DNA from: Alnus glutinosa
Lineage: Eukaryota > Streptophyta > Magnoliopsida > Fagales > Betulaceae
Reading direction: 5' to 3'
Assembly: GCF_958979055.1 (NCBI RefSeq)
Contig: NC_084886.1
Coordinates: 50,489,654-50,553,653 of the forward strand
Length of the DNA stretch: 64,000 bases
Both the position numbers and the translations under genes were made by a program. Numbering within the stretch: position 1 is the first letter of the stretch; each line of letters opens with the position of its first letter. The notes under the pieces were generated by a model. It was not told the origin of the DNA. It searched no databases and saw only the letters and a list, made by a program, of their open reading frames with translations. This document shows positions 10,109 through 23,000 of the stretch, piece by piece.

Positions 10109-11130
10109 CTCTTGCATTACGTGGTTTGTATCACCCCTCCCCCTCCCCACTATCTTTCCCCAACAAAATATCCCTGTCAATGTCCGAATGCTAGCCTTTT
10201 GACAGAAGACTTTTGCCCGTTTTGAAGCGTGAAGCTTCACTCCTTTCTTATACAGGACAAAAGGAGGGGGTGGGGACTGGATTACTAAACAGCTGTACCG
10301 TAATGTCATTGTCATATTAGATATGGCGTTAACTGGTTGCTAGATTTTTTCTTCTTTTGGCCCACAACCCTCTCTCGATATGACCCGACACACCCTGTTT
10401 CATTCTTTTCCTGTCTCGTACAGAATTCAGGAACATAATTGAACATTCAAAATGTAATTCAATTTTATTTTCTTCTTCACGTGACGTACAAACGCTAATT
10501 AGTTGCTAGATTTTCTTCTTTGAGCAATGAGGGGTTTACACTTCTCATCTTACTCATACGTGTGTTTATTTAGTTTTAAGAGCTTATGATTCTTTATCAC
10601 ATAAAATAGTTATATTTTTAAATGTTTAAAAAATTGACAAAAAAATTATATCTCTTTTCAAATGGGCTGACACGTTGACGTTTTCTGTTAATTATGTTTT
10701 TTTTTCTTTTCTTTTATAAAGACTTGTTTGGGAACTTTTTTCTCTCTTTACTTTTTTTTAAAAAATAATCAATTTCAAAACATTCTAATTTTATATTACA
10801 TCAATAATTTTTTATTACTATTTAAATAAAAAAAATTTACTACAATATAATTTTATTTTTTTTACTTTTCTATATAAATTTTTTTTTAACTTTATATCAT
10901 ATTTATCACTTTTTACTATTATTTCCGATTCAACGTCCTTTGCCACTCTAGGCATGAGAAGTGAAAATAAGAAAATAGAAAGGGGTAGGGGTAGGGGAGG
11001 GCTGCCAGACTTGGCAATTTGTGATCACATTACCACATTGGGCCTGATTCATGTGTAACCCTACTTTAATTATTGCACAACTCGTTAAAATTATGTATTA
11101 ATTGGGAGTGAAATTGTACTATTAGCATTA
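10109..11130. other. Intergenic AT-rich DNA
   Basis: No gene recognised. At about 11035-11080 'gggcctgattcatgtgtaa' and following bases resemble 43545-43590, so a trace of the local duplications reaches here. Confidence 0.45.
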
Positions 11131-11972
11131 TTACGCTACATTTGTATTATTAAGGGAGGACTCACGTGCTTCAGCTCCCAAGAAGTCAGAAATTGGGATG
11201 CGGGGAGGAAGGGTGGACTTGTCAATTCCACGTCATGCTTTTAATTATTCTGTCCCCAATAGTTGCAAACGGATGCAGATAGCCCGCAGGTCGGTGCAAG
11301 TTGATTGATCACGTTCTCGGGTACGTACTTGTGACCAATGACAGAAGGGCTTGGACCCCACTTTTTCAATATTTTTTTTTTTTAATTATAACTTTTTAAA
11401 AAACAAAATTTTACCCCTTAAATTTTTAATTTTCTTTTTAGTTTAACCTCTCCAAATTTTTTTATTTTTCAATTTTACCCCAATTTTTATTTTTTATTTT
11501 CAAATTCAAGCTTTCATAAATTTTTACCTTGAGTTTTAATTTATGAAAGCTTGAGTTTGAGAATGGATGTTATAATATATTCAGAATATAAATATATTTT
11601 AAATATAATATTAGTGATTTATATTTTATAGTCTCGGTCGATTTAGGTTTACTTGTATAAGACGACTTATTTAACTATAAATATGAACCTATGTATTGTA
11701 AACAATTAAGCCAATGAGCACAATATAGCCCTTATGACTAATTCGAAGTGGTTTTGGACGTAAGTGTCTAACAAAAAATCACCTGTAATTCTTTATATTC
11801 CGCTTTTATTATTGTATTTTAAATTTATAGACAAATCTCAAAACAACGATCTTGTACAATTTCTGTAAAACTTTAACATTTTTTTTAAAAAAATAAAGCA
11901 TCGAATATATATGACACGCATGCAGAAAAACATATTAAATAATTGGTTTGAAAAAAAGTTATAGAACAATCA

Positions 11973-11974
<2 letters not shown>

Positions 11975-12060
<86 letters not shown>
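11975..12060. repeat. (TA)n microsatellite
   Basis: About 43 uninterrupted TA units. It is absent at the matching place of block B, so it expanded or arose after the duplication. Confidence 0.97.
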
Positions 12061-12063
<3 letters not shown>

Positions 12064-12981
12064 GTAGTTTAGCCATTAGGAAATTAAGAATTGCTTAATT
12101 AAGTCCTATATATTAATTGGGGTTCTTAATTGAAAGAGAAAAAGAAAACATCACAGTTTAGCAACTTTTCTCCACTTTGATAATTTGATAGCCTCATTGT
12201 TAATTAGCCAAAAAATCGTGTGGTTGAAACAAATTCTATTTATATTAATCTTGGTTACGAAGAACCTTAAAATTTTATCAACCAAAAGAAAAGTTCAACC
12301 AAAGAGATTAACAGGATGTCAATTCCAGCAGCTACCAAAGTGGTTGATTTTTGAAACTTGGTGAGGGCTTTGGCAAATAATTAATTGACAGTTGCCATCG
12401 AAATGGATGTTTCAGTCTGATCAATATTGATGTTAGAATATATATTTTACATTACGTTGGTTTTTTATACGGTAATCAAAGTCATTATTTTTTTGGTGCA
12501 TTCTTTTAATACTCAATTCTCCGATGTATAGTTAATTTTTTTTTTTTTTTTTTTTTTTTTGTTCATTTGAACATTTTTGGACTTCATTTGGCCCAGTCAT
12601 CCAGCTCATTTTGTGGTTTTCACTGGCGAACCCTGACACATGCAATACGGCTTGGCCCTTCACCGTGTTTTTAGCGGCTAATTTCCATTCTCTGATATTT
12701 ATCTAACTATCATTATTAATTGCGACTTGACCTTTCACCGAATTTTTTAGAGGCGTGTCTCCATTCTCCGTAACTTCTCTGGCTGCCACTGTTAGCCTTT
12801 TTTGTGCCATTGATCCAACCAACGGCGGCTGCTTTTAATTCATTATCTTTTCAAATCCAAATTTCTAAAAGCTTTTCACTTTTACTTTGAAGATAAATGT
12901 TATACTAAGCCATGAAATTTCATATTACGTTGATAATTTTATACTAAGCCATGAAATTCAGGAAAGTAGCCATGGTACAGA

Positions 12982-13152
12982 GAGAGAGCAATCCATAGTC
13001 TGTAATTAATGAGCCGGCTAGAGAGCGACTGTGGTCCGTGGATGAGTTGTCAGGGACTTGCAGACCCTTATACTAAGATGGAAACAAACAAAAGTCCAAT
13101 AGCGACGAGGAAAGAGGCAAGTGCAAAGGAACCACATATTATTGCTTGGTAA

Positions 13153-13194
<42 letters not shown>

Positions 13195-13337
13195 CAATCC
13201 ATAGTCTGTAATTAATGAGCCGGCTAGAGAGCGACTGTGGTCTGTGGAACAGTGGATGAGTTGTCAGGGACTTGCAGACCCTTATGCTAAGATGGAAAGA
13301 GGTAAGTGCAAAGGAACCACATATTATTGCTTGGTCT
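12982..13337. repeat. Tandem duplication inside block A
   Basis: 12982-13145 and 13190-13337 are near-identical direct copies starting 'gagagagagcaatccatag' and ending 'tattgcttggt' followed by TA runs. Block B has a single, more diverged counterpart at about 31905-32020, so the tandem copy is specific to block A. Confidence 0.8.
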
Positions 13338-13864
13338 ATATATATATATATATATATAGATTTATCGCTGTTCTTTTGGTTGTTGATCAGGTGATCGATC
13401 AGACCATCTTTAGCTGCCATTCCATCAACATGTACCTACAATTAATTCTTTCATCTGTTGAGCACTTCTTTGAACCGATTACTATATATCTTATATGAGA
13501 TATGATATGTTTAAATTTTTGTGCAATTTTAACAATTTTTTTTAAAATTAATTACTAGATATATATGTAAAACATATGTGTAAAAAAATAAATCTAATGA
13601 TTAGTTAGAAAAAAAAAGTTATTGAAGTTGTTTGTTAGTTATATCAAGAGTTATACAATAATCATTTCTCATTTTATATTAACTATACGTACATACCCTC
13701 CCGATCCCTCGACTTTCCTTAAGAAAAAAAAATCCAACAAGTTCGGGTTACCCATCACAGTGATAACACCCCCTGCATATGCAAGAGCACAAGAATACCA
13801 GTACGCGCGTGTTTAACCTAACTCTTACTGTGCCCTTTTGGTAATTTGCATATATTGGCTCTCG

Positions 13865-13897
<33 letters not shown>

Positions 13898-13987
13898 AGG
13901 CCTTGATTCTAGCTAGGGCTCATATATACATTGGATATGGCTTTGAGAGAGAGAGAGAGAGATCATAGAGAATTGCGGACTCCCTCT

Positions 13988-14098
13988 TTGTAATGTTTCT
14001 TGCTCATATGAGCATTCCAACCACAGTTGCACATGCATGCATGATGCTGGATGCTACTGTTTCTGAGATGCTCATTAATTTGAGCAAGCAATGTTAAG
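13988..14098 (+). ncRNA. MIR828-like precursor, copy 1 (diverged)
   Basis: The 5' arm at 13998-14019 reads TCTTGCTCATATGAGCATTC plus CA. This is the plant miR828 sequence with changes at position 10 (A to T) and position 16 (T to C). The opposite arm (about 14066-14090, ATGCTCATTAATTTGAGCAA) pairs with it, but with a bulge of about four bases caused by the extra AATT. The loop is about 45 nt. It lies about 90 bp downstream of a TA-rich TATA region (13869-13897) shared with copy 3. A change opposite the expected slicing position and a bulged duplex suggest impaired function. The identification of miR828 is from family knowledge. Confidence 0.75.
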
Positions 14099-14148
14099 AG
14101 AGAGAGAGAGAGCGAGAGAGAGAGAGAGAGAGAATTGTGGACTCCTCT

Positions 14149-14258
14149 TTGTAACGTTTCTTGCTCAAATGAGAATTCCAACCACAGTTGCACATGGATG
14201 CATGATGCTGGGTGCTACTGTTTCTGAGATGCTCATTTGAGCAAGAAATGTTAAAAGT
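14149..14258 (+). ncRNA. MIR828 precursor, copy 2
   Basis: The 5' arm at 14159-14180 reads TCTTGCTCAAATGAGAATTC plus CA, one change from miR828 (position 16, T to A). The 3' arm (about 14226-14248, ATGCTCATTTGAGCAAGAAA) pairs with it without bulges over 17 bases. The copy lies 161 nt downstream of copy 1 and lacks its own TATA region, so both hairpins would sit on one transcript. The flank after the hairpin (ACTTCAAATAAG) has lost the GT of the splice donor seen after copy 3. Changes at position 16 are outside the seed and slicing site, so it could still act on targets. Confidence 0.82.
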
Positions 14259-15970
14259 GGAAGCTTTTGCGTCTTGCTTGTTCTTGATCATTACTTCAAA
14301 TAAGTTCTCGGAAGAACTTCACTTATAATTTTTGGACTTTCATCTATTTTGAAAGAAGGTACGTAAATTTTAAAATATCTCAATTTAGGGTATGTATTTT
14401 TCAAAAAATTTCAATTTCAATCCTCCGTTAAAATTTTCTGTTAAATCCTATTAAAATTCTCAAAATCCTAACAATAAATGAGAAAATATTTACTTCCATA
14501 ATTTTATAGTTTCAGTTTTAATTAATTCGCAATAACTTGGGATTTATATATAATATGTTTAAAAAAAATAAAAAAAAACATTTGGTGGATTTGAAGACTC
14601 TATATACAAGAGATCGAACCACTAAATAACTATTTTAGCATATATTACTGTTAATGCGTTTTGATCGAAATTAAAACTAATAAAAATAATATATTTTATG
14701 TTCATAAAATAAAATGACCTATTAAGAAAGAGTTAAGGGTTAAGGGTACGTTATTTAGTGAATACTGGGACAGGAAGAAAAAGGTAAACAAACTTCCCCC
14801 ATGTTTCTTCTTTGATTTGGCCAAAGTTTCTGTTACATGTTTTGGCGAAACAGCTTAATAAGTGTATTCACAGTAAGCTCGTTAAAATAAAGCTTTCACC
14901 AATTTTTTTTCAAAATCACTTCTGTAACAAGCTTGTCAGCACTATAGTAAATTTGCTTATTGTCATACTTGCTCATCTGGTCTGTAGAGCCAAATTTATT
15001 TCATCTCTTCATATTTTTCATATGTTTATTCAGTCTTTTCAGCGTTCTCTCCTAAAGTTGTAGCAGAAAAGCTTATTCGCGCCTCACTAATTGCATCTTG
15101 CAAGCTTTTGAATCCCACGTTTGATTTTGTTTATGGGTTTTGATTATGAATCTCATATTTGATTTGGTTTGTGGGTTTTGAATCTCTTGCTATAGTGTAT
15201 ACTATTATTCTAGAGGTTTACTGAGAAAAAGAGCAGCAAAACACAACACATGTTTAGGCAATAGTTTGGGATTTTTGTCTGATAAACTGGTTTTAAATTG
15301 GTTAATGGGTTTTAGTTTTGCTATGTCTGTGGTTTGGCTGAGTATCTAGTAGTTTCGATTTGGTAAATGGGCTTTAATTTTCCATCTCTTTTTTGTGCTT
15401 CCATGTGATTTTTCTTGAAAGAATGGCTGCGGATTTGATCTGGGCTGATCTTAATCCTTCAACTTTTGTTGCGACAATTTTGCATGTACGCAATGCCACT
15501 AATAGACAAGCTTTTTGAGTTTTTGTTTCCATGTAGTGTCATTATAATTAATCTTTCATATTACAAATATCAAAGTATATATTCCTCTCATTAATGTGTA
15601 GCACTGAAGGATAGCATAATACAAAATATTAACTTAAAAAAGTCCTATAAATGGCTGTTGAAGTGGTTGTTCTAAATCTAATAAAAAATAATATTTTCTT
15701 AAAGTATAGAAATATTTAAAGAGTTTGATGTTTGAGGTTTTTAAAAAGTGGCTAGATAAAATAACAAAATATAATTTTTTACCTAAAATTAATTTGCTTA
15801 AATTTTGACTAGTTTTTTTAGAAATGCTCTTAAGTGATGCTGACCGACTGATAGCTAGGAAAATAGCACCATGCATGCAGACCAGACGCGAAATGACAGA
15901 AGTAAGGAAGGCAGCAAGAGGAGCTATCAATATTATTAGGGAAAAATGTAGTTCTGTTTGGTTTCCCTGA

Positions 15971-16559
15971 ATTACTATTATTTGTTAATACTTAATGCTT
16001 TTTGTGATGATATTTATGCTTCATGAACGTATATTGACATATTATGCTGAATATATCTTAAGGATTCAAATATTTATATTAATCAAGTCGGACATAAATT
16101 AGAATAAACTTCTTTAAAAATGAGTTATGAATAAAAATCTCTTCAAATACTTAAAACTAACGTAGCAAAGGTATATTTTATTATTTTTCTGCATAATGCT
16201 TAGGAGTATATTTTATTAATAGATTGCACATTCATAGACAGAAGTAAGGGGACCAGCCTAATTAAGGCTTATCCCCACTTTTGAAAGGTTTAGAGAATAC
16301 ATTTTTGGGCCAATAAAAAAGTTTGGCCCCTTGCCCCTTAAAAAGAATTCCAAAAAAAATAAATATACAAACAAACGTGATCCCATATATGCAGCCTGGA
16401 ATTAAATATGTGGTGTCATCGTCCATTTTGGGATATATGGAAAAACGCAAACTTAAATCCTAAAAACATTTAAATGAAAGCGTATATTTATAACATATAA
16501 ATTGTAACTTCTTATTTTATTATTCATGCCTATTAATAATTCTTTAGAATACCATAAAT
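15971..16559. other. Intergenic AT-rich DNA
   Basis: No gene, RNA or clear element end recognised. Confidence 0.4.
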
Positions 16560-18600
16560 TAAAAAAGAGACATATTATACAATATAAAGGTTTGGTCTGT
16601 TCACAACGATCTATTGCTCTTAGCGAGGTCTACGCCATTACAAAGAAATGACTTCGTCTTGCTCGGTCATCTAAAAAGATTTGGAGGAAAATGAGTGAGT
16701 TTGACAACTCAGTAAGGAAAGTACAACAAACAAGAGTATGATATTTTTCTGGAATTCTAAATAGAGTTCAAATAATTTAGCAAGTAAAGGAACCGTCAAA
16801 TGGCATACAACTGGATCAAATGCAGAATGATGCATCAATCATTTATGCAGAGTGTAAGTTTTACACTCCACCAGCCCACCTCAGCCATTTAGCCGTGAGC
16901 GGTGCACGTTACGTTTAGCACGTCTAAAATGACCGATCCCGAAGGACCTAATCGCTCATCCTGTCGTTACAGGGGAGAGCCGACGGGCTAGAAACTTCCC
17001 TAAGTGAAGACCCCCGGACCGATAGCCCACACTTTTGGTGTGGTTGCCACACTACCCATATGGATTCGGATCATAACACGATGCTGCTGTGGGGTCAAAC
17101 TTTGTGTAATATATGCACATATAATTACGATGATGCCATCATTTTTCGCTCATATGAAGCACATGCAACATATACGATATTGTGCACAAATATAACTATA
17201 TAGAACCTCATGAAATCATCATATAACACATATACATTTAAAGAACCATAGTTTCATTAACTTCATTCATATGGTGTATGTGTAACTCATTCACAATTCA
17301 TGCTTTGAGAGCTATAATTTTATCTACATCATATAATCACATGATTTCTCAATTACATTTGATAATAAGAGTAATATCATGATAGAATTTAAAGTGACAA
17401 TTAATATAAAGGAATAAAGGAGTTTAGAAAAATCTCCGACTTTTTTTTTTGAAAAGTTTTATTAAAATTTCGCTCGAGTTCTTAGGTTGTGTTCCCTTAC
17501 CTGGACTTGCCATTAGCGTCAGAGTTGACTTTCTACCTAAATAAATTGCAAGAAGAAGTCTAGAGAAATATTTTGAGATTTGAAGCTTAAAACTTAAACT
17601 AAGGTATCCTATAACATGTAACCATAGATCTTCAAATTATACTACCTATCTATATTTATAAATCAACATTACTACTTAGTAGACCAAATCGTCAACATTC
17701 TAGGAATTTCAATATGAACTCATTCGGCCTAAACCACATAAAATCCCCCCAAAAATAGTAACTCACTTGAATCCTCTAATCATTAGTCCAACACTCCATA
17801 CCCCAACAAACCAATATCAAGCCGAGCTCATTAAAGTTTATGGCATCATAATAAAATTCAACAGCAAAATTTCCATAGACAAGGTCTCAACCCAATCGAT
17901 TATTAACAAAAAGTCTTTCACAAAAATACCCCATCAAGATCATTCAGAAAAATCATAACCACGACAAATCTCAATCACCAAATCCATAATTCAAACTCCA
18001 TAAGCCAAAGAAACTTATTCAGTTTCATTATAATGGCATATAGAATATATTAATTATAATGTAACATATTTCACGTGGGTATTATAATAGCATTTATAAA
18101 TAATAACCAAAATACTCTTTTACATTTAACAAGGTCATTTTCATAAGGATTGTTTTGAAAACACCCTTAATCATAACGGCTATGAATTTATGTAACAGTT
18201 CTATACATCACATAAATAGCATAATATCCTATTTGTATAAAAAAAATAGATATAACAGTTATTATAACTAATTGTCGTAGTTATACATAATTCCAATTTT
18301 ATATTCTATAAAATTAAACAGAATAACGGCATTAATATTAATAATGCCTAATATTACTTTAAAAATATTTGGACGGCGCAACGGCGTTTTTATAAAATAA
18401 TGACTTTTCACTCGGGCATCACAATGGCATATTTATTAACTATAATACTCCGCTTTGAAAACCCTATTTTAAAATCAACATTAAAACATTAAATGCCTAT
18501 TTAACTTATAAATAGTCTAATAACTCATAAAACAAAACATTTATAAAGCATAAGACCAAGCTTAATTAAAACTTACCAAAATTCATAAAAAGGGGCCGAA
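16560..18600 (-). mobile_element. Probable LTR-derived segment (gypsy type)
   Basis: On the minus strand it contains CCTTACTGAGTTGTCAAACT followed by CACTCATTTTCC. This matches the 'ccttactgagcatttttcgctcacc' motif near the end of the LTR at 29205-31735, a pattern of long Ty3/gypsy LTRs. It also holds a moderately GC-rich patch (16860-17100) amid AT-rich DNA. No coding was seen, and no ends or target duplication could be fixed, so the limits are approximate. Confidence 0.45.
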
Positions 18601-20010
18601 TCACTTTATCATTTTTATTTTATTTTTTGGGTCTTTTCTTTCCTTTCTCTATACCCACCGAAAGGCCCACTTCCAAAAAGCTTGGAGTATTCATAGTAAC
18701 CTCATCAAAATAGTTTTTTTAGCTATTTTTATGAGCTAATTTGATGAAAACACTAAAAAACCACTCTCAACAACCTCACCACTTTAACCAAAAAGTTTTA
18801 GTGAGTGAAAATACTCACAAATTTTGATGAGTAATATTCACTCACCAACTCCCTCACCAATTTTGCTTCTCCTTTATCTCTTACATGATCAGCACACTTT
18901 TTTTTTTCTCTCATTTTCTTCTCCCATCTCCCATCTCTCTCATACGATGATGTCCTTATTTCATGGACATGAAGGTTTTTTTGTCCCAGACATAAATTTT
19001 GTGGTTCTTTCATTTATCTTTTATTTCTTTCTTTCTTTAATTTGATTGAGAAGCAAATAAAAACTTTTATGAATTTATTAGCAATGATCTAATCTCAAGA
19101 TGAAGGTGTATAAAATTCAAAAAGAAAAAGAAAAAGATGGTGGTGTATGGTAGCTTGTTATATAAAAAGATTAAATAGAAAAAGAATATAGAAATTTTAA
19201 AAAATATTATTTAGGGTAAATGTCTAATAAATCCCTGAGTCGGAGCGCTATTTGAATTCGTTCCCTCACTTTTTGAAAGTAAGTATTCAGTGCTTAACTT
19301 TTTCGCGAATTTGAAACAGGTCATTCCGTCATTTTTTCATCCATTTTTCTATCCACAGTTAGTGCCACATCAGCACACTAACCACATCATCATAAAATAA
19401 TATTATTTTATTTAATTATTAATTTAAAAACATAATAATATATTTTTTTAAAAAAAAAAAGAAAAAGAAACAAAAAAGGTAAGGGAATTGGAGGGTTGCC
19501 ACACCCGATGGTGGTGTTGCTCCCTTTGGAGTGGCCTGCCCCATTTCCAGCATGAAAGCCAAAAAATTACAAGGACGTCCCATAGCTCAAGCAACAATAG
19601 CTCAAGCAGTACCATCAGACTAACGAATTACAAGTCAAAATTTCAAAACAATTTCCTTACGTGCCCAAACCCCATATCAAGGTTTCCAAGAAACAACATT
19701 CCTACAACTCATCAAGTCAATGAGACATTTCTACAAACAACTTGTATGGGGTGTCTCCTACCAGATTTGGAGAAATTATTTTCAATTCAAACAATTTCCT
19801 TTTTACAACAACATCAATCAAATTGTATTTCAACAACAAAAACCATAGAAAACGCGAATATATATATATCTTTTGATAAACGCGAATATACACAAGTGTG
19901 AATATTAGGCTTAATTGATCTACATATATAGATGTGTTTAATTAATTCATATATGAAGTGCTAACTATATGGTATGTTATATATATGTGTGTGTGTGTGA
20001 GTGTGTGTGT
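18601..20010. other. Intergenic, transposon debris
   Basis: No gene supported. 19201-19330 resembles one end of a Mutator-type MITE ('gggtaaatgtctaataaatccc'-like) and 19480-19540 holds a GC-rich 'ggttgcc...ggtggtg...ggcctgcccc' core like those in other MITEs here. 18660-18860 has several short inverted 'ctcatcaaaat' motifs. The longest open frames are AT-biased and lack protein signatures. Confidence 0.4.
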
Positions 20011-23000
20011 GTGACACCCGGATGCTAATTTGAGTATACATATAGAGGTTAGCCTTTGTGCACTTTGTATCACAAGTTAAGTAGGCTCGGTGTGACCACT
20101 AACTATTAAGGTATTTTATATGAGAGAATCATCATCATAGATACAATAAAACTAAGCTTAAGTAGAATCAAAACCTAGCCCATGCTATGGACACGGCAGG
20201 GGGCATGAACCAGAATTTGTTGGTGAAAGATACAAGAGTTAGCTAACTTCTTGTTGCTGAGTGAACAGTGTGCTTGACGTGTAGGAGATTTTTGTTAAGT
20301 GTTCATCATTGTTAAACTTGATATTTTGGAATTAATTCATGAATCTAAAATTACGTATGCAAAGATAGTTATGTTAGAACTATAAATTTGATAGTTAGTC
20401 GAGTTAGTTGTGGTTTAAATTGTAGTTAGAAGGGATAAGAGATATTTAGGAAAACTTATTTTTTTTTGTCCTTCGAAGCAAGCACCATAACACGTGTTTC
20501 CCTTGTCCGTGGATGATTATGTTTGTATTAATCTAAACCATTCAAGTCATCTATAACAATGGAAGTAAGCTTTGGCCATTTTCAGAAAAACCATAAACCG
20601 GAACTCTTTCCTCTTGTGACACAATTTCTACAGCTCTCCATTTCTCTTTGTCAACACAGAAAATTAGAGAAACAATCTTTCTTCTCTTTATCTCACCATC
20701 AAGCAGAATTAGAAATGATCCAGAAAAAGCCACTCTAATCATTCTACAGTGTCTTACGGTTTACCATAGAAAAACAGAAAATGAAGTTCAGTTTTAGCTT
20801 CCTTCCTTCCTTCCGAATTCAGTCAATAGCTCTTTGAGACAGAAAAATATCTCAGTTTGAACTATCAAACCAACCTCTAACCTTCGAACATCAACACTTC
20901 ATCAAAGGAGAATTTCTGTCTTAACAATCTGCAGTAAGTTTCCTCCTTGCTTGGTAGAACAGAGGAATTCTCTCTTTTACATCATGGAATTTTATTCTCA
21001 TTTTACGCTCTGTTATTCAGTCACTAGAGACTCTCAAATCCGGTTAATAGCAGCAGAAGGAATAAGTGCAGCACTTATTTCATTCTAGAAGGAACCAGTA
21101 AGCTTCCTAAAATAGAAAAATAACATGATATGTATATGTAGATAAACGTTTAGGTGAAAGAGTTATAGGTATGTTTTGCCCTATGTGTATATATAGCAGA
21201 TTTGGAAAGAAAAGGACATGATGTGTGTGTGTTGTAATGGACCGAAACATGTGTGTGTGTGATGTGATAAAACATAACCAGTGTGCTAAAAACCGAAACG
21301 TGTAAGTGTGTGTGAGTTGGAAAGTATGAAAGAGTGATAGGTGTGTGTTATATTTAATGGACGTGTGTCGTATGCTAAAACAGGAACATATATGTGCTAA
21401 GATAAAACAAAAATAACCGTGCTTTCATAAAATAAAAACGTGTGTGTGAATGATTAGAAAAGTGTGTCCGTGTGTGCATGTACAGTGAACAAGTGGGCTT
21501 CTTTCTTTTTTTTTGAACAAGCTCTAGCATCCTTCATTGCGGAAAAGAAACCCTAAAGGGGAATACAACAAGGCTAAAGCCACAGAGCAAATACAGGAGT
21601 ATAGAAGCTGAAATCTCTGCCCGAAGGCAACAACAAGCCCGTAGGCCAATGCAGTGAATGAAGCTAAAGAAACTCCATTCACAAAGTCCGGAAAATCCAG
21701 ACTTGAAGCAGCTACCAAAAGGGTAGACTGTGATCAAAGAAAAGAATGTATAATAACAAATACAAACAGAGGAAAACCAAACAACAGCACCATGAGAACC
21801 GCAACCGGAGAACGGCCGTGAAAAACACGCACCTACTCCGGGAGCCCTTCCAGCATCGAGCGACCTCCAACAGCCCGGATCGACACAAAACGAAGCCGGA
21901 TATGCAAACCGTGACCCACACGCGCTAAACCAGGGAGGACACTCCCCAGCGCGTGCAGGCCACGCGCCGCTCAGGAAAGCACCGCACAGCTCCATCGAGT
22001 GACTACCGACACCAGAGAAGGCCGGCGACCACAATAGAAAAGCTCCTATCAACGAACAGCCAGCCGAGGCTTATAGATCTAGAAATAAAGCACAACTCCG
22101 TCAGAGACCGCCAACATCCGCCATTCCCACAGGCCAGAGCCTGGATCCAACAGTTTGCACCAACAACAAACAAAACAACAAAGAAAAAATACTAACCTCA
22201 CCGGATCAAACTCCGAGAGGGACCACGGCTCCACAACCCTAAGGTTGGGAGAACAAAACACCCACCACTAGAGACCAGTGGGGGGACAAAAAACCCATCC
22301 TAGCCCTCACGAGCTAGGGGGAAGACCAACGCCAGGAAAATGTGTTGTTGTGTTTGATTAATTGTGTGAGTGTGTTTAGTGTTGGCATAAGAGGTGAACG
22401 TGTGTGAGAGTGAGTGGCAGTGGGTTAGCGTACGGAAAATGAGTAGCAAACCGTGAAAATGAGTGAGTTCACATGTGGCACATTTAGGCTTTAAATTGTA
22501 TGTAAATAAATATGTATATATGTTACCGTGTGTGTATATATATATATACATACAAGTACGATAATCTATATATATGCCTATTCACATGTGTGCCAAAAAC
22601 AAGAAAAATATGTCCAGGATATATTTTGAAAAAAGGATATAGTTAATTGGAAATATATATATATCCTTATCTAATGGTGTAAAAAATGAGTATAAGGTTG
22701 TAATATAAAATGTATCTATTGAAATATCCAAACAAATAATGATTCAATTTAATAAAGGACTAGAATAGAATCAATAGATAGTGGTAAATGATAGTTTTTC
22801 TAGCACTATTTGCTAATCTAGTATTTCATTAATATAATCCTACAATTGATATTTCCGTGGACCCCATTGAAGCAAATGACTGTAAGTATAAATTACTTAC
22901 TGAGGGTAGTACTGGATTTCAATAGTGTTGTGCTTATGTTTTATTTTAATTGGATGTGTGTGAATGATTATTGCATATTATGAATAATCAACCTATTAAA

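Larger units (their letters stand above)
11131..15970 (+). repeat. Segmental duplication block A (MIR828 block)
   Basis: Pieces of this block recur in the same order and orientation in 25498-38900. Pairs seen: 11131-11330 with 25498-25680; 12061-12990 with 27086-27997 plus 31833-31990; 13370-14330 with 34310-34870; 14470-14720 with 37840-38100; 14750-14860 with 38270-38370; 15860-15965 with 38815-38900. Similarity looks like roughly 80-90% in matched pieces. Protein genes were not seen; the functional content is the MIR828 hairpins. The block has its own internal tandem duplications. Confidence 0.85.

Noticed and set aside
11885..12076. Frames encoding runs of IYIYIY at the TA microsatellites (also 35210-35425, 39269-39493)
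   Set aside because: These are translations of TA repeats and not genes.
13963..14291. Minus-strand open frames across the MIR828 tandem pair
   Set aside because: They include GA-microsatellite translations (SLSLSL) and the sequence is better explained by the plus-strand hairpins.
21534..22052. 172-residue minus-strand open frame rich in Cys, Ser and Phe
   Set aside because: No domain or conserved motif; it lies in a LINE-like insertion with a poly-A-type end and overlaps other open frames on both strands.
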